Shown: piece after piece, positions 6,281-9,053 of the stretch
How the letters are laid out: each line of letters begins with the position of its first letter
Position numbering within the stretch: position 1 is the first letter of the stretch
Source of the DNA: Susulua sp964536195
GTDB taxonomy: Bacteria > Omnitrophota > Gorgyraeia > Duberdicusellales > 4484-171
Direction of reading: 5' to 3'
Assembly: GCA_964536195.1 (NCBI GenBank)
Contig: CAZHVO010000038.1
Location: forward strand, 1-9,053
Length of the DNA: 9,053 bases
Notes under the pieces: generated by a model
Databases searched by the model: none
Seen by the model: only the letters and a program-made list of their open reading frames with translations
Told to the model about the DNA's origin: nothing
Position numbers and translations under genes: made by a program

Positions 6281-6360
6281 CCTATACCCTTAAAATGGGA
6301 ATAGAGCAGAGATTAAAAGAGGCAGTTCCCGAAGTCAAAGAGGTAGAACAGGTTAAGTAA
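6281..6360 (+). pseudogene. Duplicated 3' tail of the nifU-like gene (79-bp repeat copy B)
   Basis: Matches 4326-4404 at 78 of 79 positions and runs in frame to its own stop, here TAA rather than TAG. It encodes the final residues of the NifU-like domain with one Lys-to-Arg change, but lacks the cysteine loop and a start region, so it cannot be a functional Fe-S protein. Upstream in the same frame there is only non-homologous sequence back to TGA 6250-6252. It marks the right boundary of the region holding the AbiE cassette. Either copy could be the original gene end. Confidence 0.9.
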
Positions 6361-6398
6361 CCGTTAAATATACAATAGCAACACTATAAACATTAATA

Positions 6399-6429
6399 TG
6401 TGCGGTTTAGGCGAATCCTAAACCACACA
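6399..6429. other. Strong stem-loop between the nifU-tail copy and tpsB
   Basis: GGTTTAGG (6404-6411) pairs perfectly with CCTAAACC (6417-6424) around CGAAT. After one C-A mismatch the stem extends with TGTG (6399-6402) and CACA (6426-6429). No T-run follows on either strand, so it could be a symmetric terminator variant, a processing site or a repeat. A second, weaker dyad AAAGGT (6441-6446) / ACCTTT (6458-6463) lies just downstream. Confidence 0.6.
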
Positions 6430-6496
6430 ATAATGTGTTTAAAGGTTTTGGATTAGTACCTTTCTAAATATGCTTTTCCCAGATTCAAAAAAAATC

Positions 6497-6525
6497 TTGA
6501 CAACAATAGGAATTATGATTATATG
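6497..6525 (+). promoter_or_regulatory. Sigma70-type promoter of the TpsB gene
   Basis: TTGACA (6497-6502) and TATATG (6520-6525) are separated by 17 bp. The predicted start near 6532 leaves a leader of about 47 nt before the ATG at 6579. The string TATGATTATAT around the -10 box also occurs at 4528-4538, by the AbiE promoter; this may be chance. Confidence 0.6.
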
Positions 6526-6578
6526 CCTTTGATATATTGACAGAACCTTTGGCTTAAAGTAAGGAGGAATTAGAAAAT

Positions 6579-6803
6579 ATGAATAAAAGAATAGTTATTT
6601 TGTTTCTGGTGTCTTCATTTTTCTCATCAATTATTTTTTCGCAAACACCCCCGCCTACCGAGACTATCGGCGGAACAATTCAACAGAAGAAGCAATTCGA
6701 GAAGGAAAGAGCCCTGGAGCTGAAAATTAAACAGCCGAAAAAAGAAGACCAAGAAGGCCAGGCTCCCGAAGTGATATTGGAAGATCAGGGCGAGAAGGTG
6801 TAG
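6579..6803 (+). CDS. N-terminal part of TpsB transporter (signal peptide and linker), ends at in-frame TAG
   Basis: 74 codons from an ATG with a strong Shine-Dalgarno AAGGAGG (6561-6567). The product starts with a Sec signal peptide (MNKR, then a hydrophobic stretch to about residue 21). A proline-rich bit and a charged, helix-prone segment (about 33-72) follow, as in TpsB transporters, where an N-terminal helix plugs the barrel and a linker leads to the first POTRA domain. TAG at 6801-6803 interrupts exactly where that domain should begin. The same frame stays open after the TAG to 8291, so this is the 5' part of one 570-codon gene rather than a separate small gene. Confidence 0.75.
   Translation: MNKRIVILFLVSSFFSSIIFSQTPPPTETIGGTIQQKKQFEKERALELKIKQPKKEDQEGQAPEVILEDQGEKV
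6801..6803 (+). other. In-frame amber codon interrupting tpsB
   Basis: TAG splits an otherwise continuous frame from 6579 to 8291. The sequence after it, IKKITVQGATLLNQKEIDK, is the normal start of a TpsB POTRA domain, often preceded by a hydrophobic residue in relatives. One base change from a sense codon (for example TTG, CAG or TGG) would explain it. An A8 run follows at 6806-6813, but both halves are in the same frame, so no net indel is involved. Confidence 0.85.
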
Positions 6804-6902
6804 ATAAAAAAAATAACCGTACAAGGCGCAACTCTGCTTAACCAAAAAGAAATCGATAAAATTATTTCTCAATTCGAAGGCCAGGAGTTATCGATTAAGG
6901 CT

Positions 6903-8291
6903 ATGCAGAAGGTCGCGGACTTAATTACTGATCAATACAGAAAGAAAGGTTATGTTACCTCCCGGGCTTATATCCCTCCCCAAAATATAAAAAAAGGAAT
7001 TTTAATTATCAGAGTTGTCGAAGGCTCTTTAGGCAATTTGGAAATAAAAGGCAACCGTTACTTTAAAACATCATTGTTGAAAAGAAAATTGAATCTGAAG
7101 CAAGACCGGGCTTTTGATTATTCGGCCCTCCAGAAGTCTTTGACCAACATCAATGAGCATCCCGATAGGACTGCCAAGGCAACATTAGTTCCCGGAAAAG
7201 AACCAGGAACAACAGATGTAGTTTTAGTAGTTGAAGATAACTTCCCTTTCCATATTGGCTTCGAATTTGATAATTATGGTTCGCGTTATATCGAAAAAGA
7301 TAGGTATACGGTATTCCTGGAACATAATAATCTTCTAGGCTTTGACGATAAGCTCTTTCTTCAAATGCAAAAATCAGAATATGATTATTATGAGCTCGAA
7401 ACCGGTAGATATACCTTACCGATAAATAATACTACCGATATCGGGATTTATGGCTTTTCCAGTGATACTTCCTTAGGACGGGAGTTTGAGAATATATCTA
7501 AAGGTAAAGCCTATGTTTACGGATTATTTTTTAATAAAGCATTGATTGTTGAACCGGATATTGATTTAAGATTAAATTTGGGTTTTGATTATAAAGACAT
7601 CAAAAACTACATTTTGGAATCTTTGACCGCCGGTTCACATGATGAGCTGAGTGTATTTAAAGGCGGTTTTGATTTAGATCTATTTGATAAGTGGGGCCGG
7701 ACCATTCTTACTTCAGAATTAGATATTGGTGTTCCAGATTTCCTTGGTTCAATGGATGCTAAAGATACCCGGGCCAGTCGAACCGGTTCTGGCGGAAAAT
7801 TTGTTAAAGGTGTTTTTAATTTGTTCCGGCTTCAGCCCGGGCCTTTTTCTTCATATATATTATGGAAAAACCAAGCTCAATTTTCCAATTATAATTTAGT
7901 TGCTTCTGAGCAGTTTCAAATCGGCGGCCCGACAAGCGTAAGGGGTTATCCGGTGGCAGAATTTTCCGGCGATAAAGGTTATTACACCAGCCTTGAATGG
8001 TCATTCCCGTCTTATTTTGTGCCCAAAAAAATAAAGGTTCCTTTTACCGGAGATACCCTTCGTGATGCCCTGCACCCGGTGCTTTTTTATGACTGGGCAA
8101 TGATTAGCAATAAGCAGCTCTCCTACGTAGGAGATAAAAAAAATAGAACTTTAAAAAGTGCCGGATTTGGGTTTAGATTAAACCTTTCCAACAACCTTTC
8201 AGCCAGGATAGAGTTCGGTTATCCGATAGGAAGAAAGTCTTCAGACCGGCACAACTTTCAGAGATGGATAGAGATAACCAAGAAATTCTAA
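6903..8291 (+). CDS. TpsB/ShlB/FhaC-type outer-membrane transporter, main part
   Basis: 462 aa from the first ATG after the amber codon; the frame is open from 6804. It forms the outer-membrane pore that secretes a TpsA exoprotein. Including 6804-6902, domains in order are POTRA 1 (from IKKITVQGATLL to RVVEG, residue 41 here), POTRA 2 (about 42-112), and a 16-strand-type barrel (about 113-462) with many aromatic-ended strands. The hallmark VRGY loop, GGPTSVRGYPV, is at 341-351, and the chain ends in phenylalanine, as outer-membrane barrels do. Starting at 6903 would cut POTRA 1 and give no signal peptide, and there is no well-placed ribosome binding site (AGGAG at 6883-6887 is 15 nt away). 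Function therefore needs read-through from 6579. The tpsA gene follows 249 bp downstream. Confidence 0.88.
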   Translation: MQKVADLITDQYRKKGYVTSRAYIPPQNIKKGILIIRVVEGSLGNLEIKGNRYFKTSLLKRKLNLKQDRAFDYSALQKSLTNINEHPDRTAKATLVPGKEPGTTDVVLVVEDNFPFHIGFEFDNYGSRYIEKDRYTVFLEHNNLLGFDDKLFLQMQKSEYDYYELETGRYTLPINNTTDIGIYGFSSDTSLGREFENISKGKAYVYGLFFNKALIVEPDIDLRLNLGFDYKDIKNYILESLTAGSHDELSVFKGGFDLDLFDKWGRTILTSELDIGVPDFLGSMDAKDTRASRTGSGGKFVKGVFNLFRLQPGPFSSYILWKNQAQFSNYNLVASEQFQIGGPTSVRGYPVAEFSGDKGYYTSLEWSFPSYFVPKKIKVPFTGDTLRDALHPVLFYDWAMISNKQLSYVGDKKNRTLKSAGFGFRLNLSNNLSARIEFGYPIGRKSSDRHNFQRWIEITKKF

Positions 8292-8344
8292 GCTTAAGGG
8301 CATTTTTTCAAGTTTTTATCAATTTTTTTGATATTTCTAAAGCC

Positions 8345-8370
8345 TTAGGCGATTAAGATTTACCGCCTAA
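8345..8370 (+). terminator. Stem-loop between tpsB and tpsA
   Basis: TTAGGCG (8345-8351) pairs with CGCCTAA (8364-8370) around 12 nt; outer AAAG/CTTT pairing is possible. It lies 53 nt after the tpsB stop and before the tpsA promoter, so it may end the tpsB transcript, but no T-run follows. An AT-only dyad, TATCAA/TTGATA (8317-8333), precedes it. Confidence 0.4.
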
Positions 8371-8406
8371 AACCCTTTAAAACCATTAATTTTTAAAGTA
8401 ACCAAC

Positions 8407-8436
8407 TTGTTTTATATAGGTAAAATATGTTATACT
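8407..8436 (+). promoter_or_regulatory. Extended -10 promoter of tpsA
   Basis: TTGTTT (8407-8412) lies 18 bp before TATACT (8431-8436), which is preceded by TG at 8428-8429 (extended -10). The transcript would start near 8443, inside the palindromic operator, giving a leader of about 98 nt. tpsA therefore has its own promoter, separate from tpsB. Confidence 0.65.
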
Positions 8437-8438
8437 TG

Positions 8439-8471
8439 TAAGCGTTTACGCTTAATGTAAACGTTTACATT
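8439..8471. promoter_or_regulatory. Nested palindromes, LacI/GalR-family-type operator at the tpsA start site
   Basis: AATGTAAACGTTTACATT (8454-8471) is a perfect 18-bp palindrome with a central CG and matches the general form of LacI/GalR-family operators, including catabolite-response elements. Overlapping it on the left are TAAGCG/CGCTTA (8439-8454, sharing one A) and CGTTTAC/GTAAACG (8443-8449 with 8457-8463). CGTTTAC occurs twice as a direct repeat 19 bp apart. The whole block covers the predicted +1, a classic position for repression. Confidence 0.65.
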
Positions 8472-8540
8472 CTTCAAGAACTAATGATAAGAAGTCAGAA
8501 AAATTTCCTTAATAACGATAAAGTAAAAGTGGAGGCAAAA

Positions 8541-9053
8541 ATGTCTAAAACAAGCATTTTTTTTAAGGTAGTTTCTTTATTCGTGATGGTCAGTTTTTCT
8601 CTGATGCCAATCACCGGCTACTCCCTGCCGCAGGGAGCTAACATAGTCGAGGGGAAGGCTGTCATTGACGTTGACGGAAATAATATGGATGTCAACGTGT
8701 CAACCGATCAGCTGATAGCTGACTGGCAGAGTTTTTCTATTGCTCAGCCCGAAGCTGTTCATTTTTACCAGCCGTCAGCCTCATCAATTGCTTTAAACAG
8801 AGTTGTCGGTGTAGACCCTTCGAGTATTTTTGGAACCCTTACCGCTACCGGAAGATTATTTTTAATTAATCCTAACGGAATACTTTTCGGTGCTACCTCT
8901 CATGTTGATACCAACGGCTTAATAGCTTCCACGCTTAATATTTCCAACGCCGACTTTTTAGCTGGAAGATATACTTTTTACGGACAAGGCGGCTCAGTAG
9001 TAAACCAGGGATATATTTCTTCACCGGGCGGGTTTGTGTCTTTATTGGGTTCA
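8541..9053 (+). CDS. TpsA-type filamentous-hemagglutinin-like exoprotein, 5' part
   Basis: 171 codons are visible and the frame is open at the window end; such proteins are usually very long. A Sec signal peptide (about 1-28, ending near ITGYSLP) is followed by the conserved TPS secretion domain. That domain contains DWQSFSIAQPEAVHFYQP (61-78), NRVVGVDPSSIFGTL (86-100) and NPNGILFG (110-117); NPNGI is a hallmark motif recognised during TpsB-dependent export. The later GGSVVNQGYISSPGGFVSLLG stretch begins the repetitive beta-helix. GGAGG (8531-8535) lies 5 nt before the ATG. Its partner transporter is the interrupted gene immediately upstream. It probably acts as an adhesin or surface structural protein, but the C-terminal part that would decide this is outside the window. 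Confidence 0.92.
   Translation, partial: MSKTSIFFKVVSLFVMVSFSLMPITGYSLPQGANIVEGKAVIDVDGNNMDVNVSTDQLIADWQSFSIAQPEAVHFYQPSASSIALNRVVGVDPSSIFGTLTATGRLFLINPNGILFGATSHVDTNGLIASTLNISNADFLAGRYTFYGQGGSVVNQGYISSPGGFVSLLGS

Noticed and set aside
6801..6803. Genome-wide reassignment of TAG to an amino acid
   Set aside because: TAG also ends metH (4167-4169) and the nifU-like gene (4403-4405) at the expected family lengths, so TAG acts as a stop here.
6806..6813. A8 run as a frameshift or slippage site explaining the broken tpsB
   Set aside because: The frames before and after the TAG are identical, so no net insertion or deletion is needed; a substitution is the simpler explanation.
6627..6872. Minus-strand open frame of 81 codons over the tpsB 5' end
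   Set aside because: It is antisense to the tpsB signal-peptide and linker region and has no convincing protein character.
7816..8004. Minus-strand open frame within the tpsB barrel region
   Set aside because: It lies opposite the conserved VRGY region and has no recognisable features.

Overview
The window looks like a moderately AT-rich chromosome of an uncultivated, diderm, probably anaerobic bacterium. The outer membrane is implied by a two-partner secretion pair (a TpsB barrel and the start of a TpsA exoprotein). The split cobalamin-dependent methionine synthase, the hairpin-rich intergenic repeats and the style of the TpsA start resemble Omnitrophota-type genomes. That placement is an impression from gene content, not a demonstrated assignment.

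Layout. (1) 1-1140: a membrane-bound methyltransferase of the isoprenylcysteine/phospholipid methyltransferase type (185-931) sits between two identical 55-bp repeats (1-55 and 968-1022). Several hairpins and a long imperfect inverted repeat surround it, and the inverted repeat runs almost to the next start codon. (2) 1141-4405: a methionine-regeneration operon. It holds a stand-alone MetH reactivation domain, a MetH carrying the homocysteine, folate and B12 modules but no reactivation module, and a small NifU C-terminal-type Fe-S protein. All are closely spaced, and the first two overlap by 4 nt. (3) 4406-6380: an accessory insert with a complete AbiEi/AbiEii toxin-antitoxin pair, its own promoter and candidate operator, a terminator-like structure and a decayed ORF. 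A 79-bp copy of the 3' end of the nifU-like gene (78/79 identical) lies on its far side, so the cassette is bracketed by direct repeats made of coding sequence. (4) 6381-9053: the two-partner secretion locus. The transporter gene is one reading frame from 6579 to 8291, broken by a single in-frame TAG at 6801-6803. The exoprotein gene begins at 8541 and leaves the window. A strong promoter with overlapping palindromes of LacI-family operator type precedes it.

How it fits together. MetH and the separate reactivation protein together supply what a single long MetH does in E. coli. The AbiE pair should act as an autoregulated phage-defence or addiction module. TpsB should export TpsA, but only if the amber codon is read through, suppressed or an error. 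The points most worth checking are the amber-interrupted TpsB, the nifU-tail duplication around the AbiE cassette, and the nested operator in front of tpsA. I found no CRISPR array, tRNA, rRNA or transposase, and nothing that must be a wholly new system.
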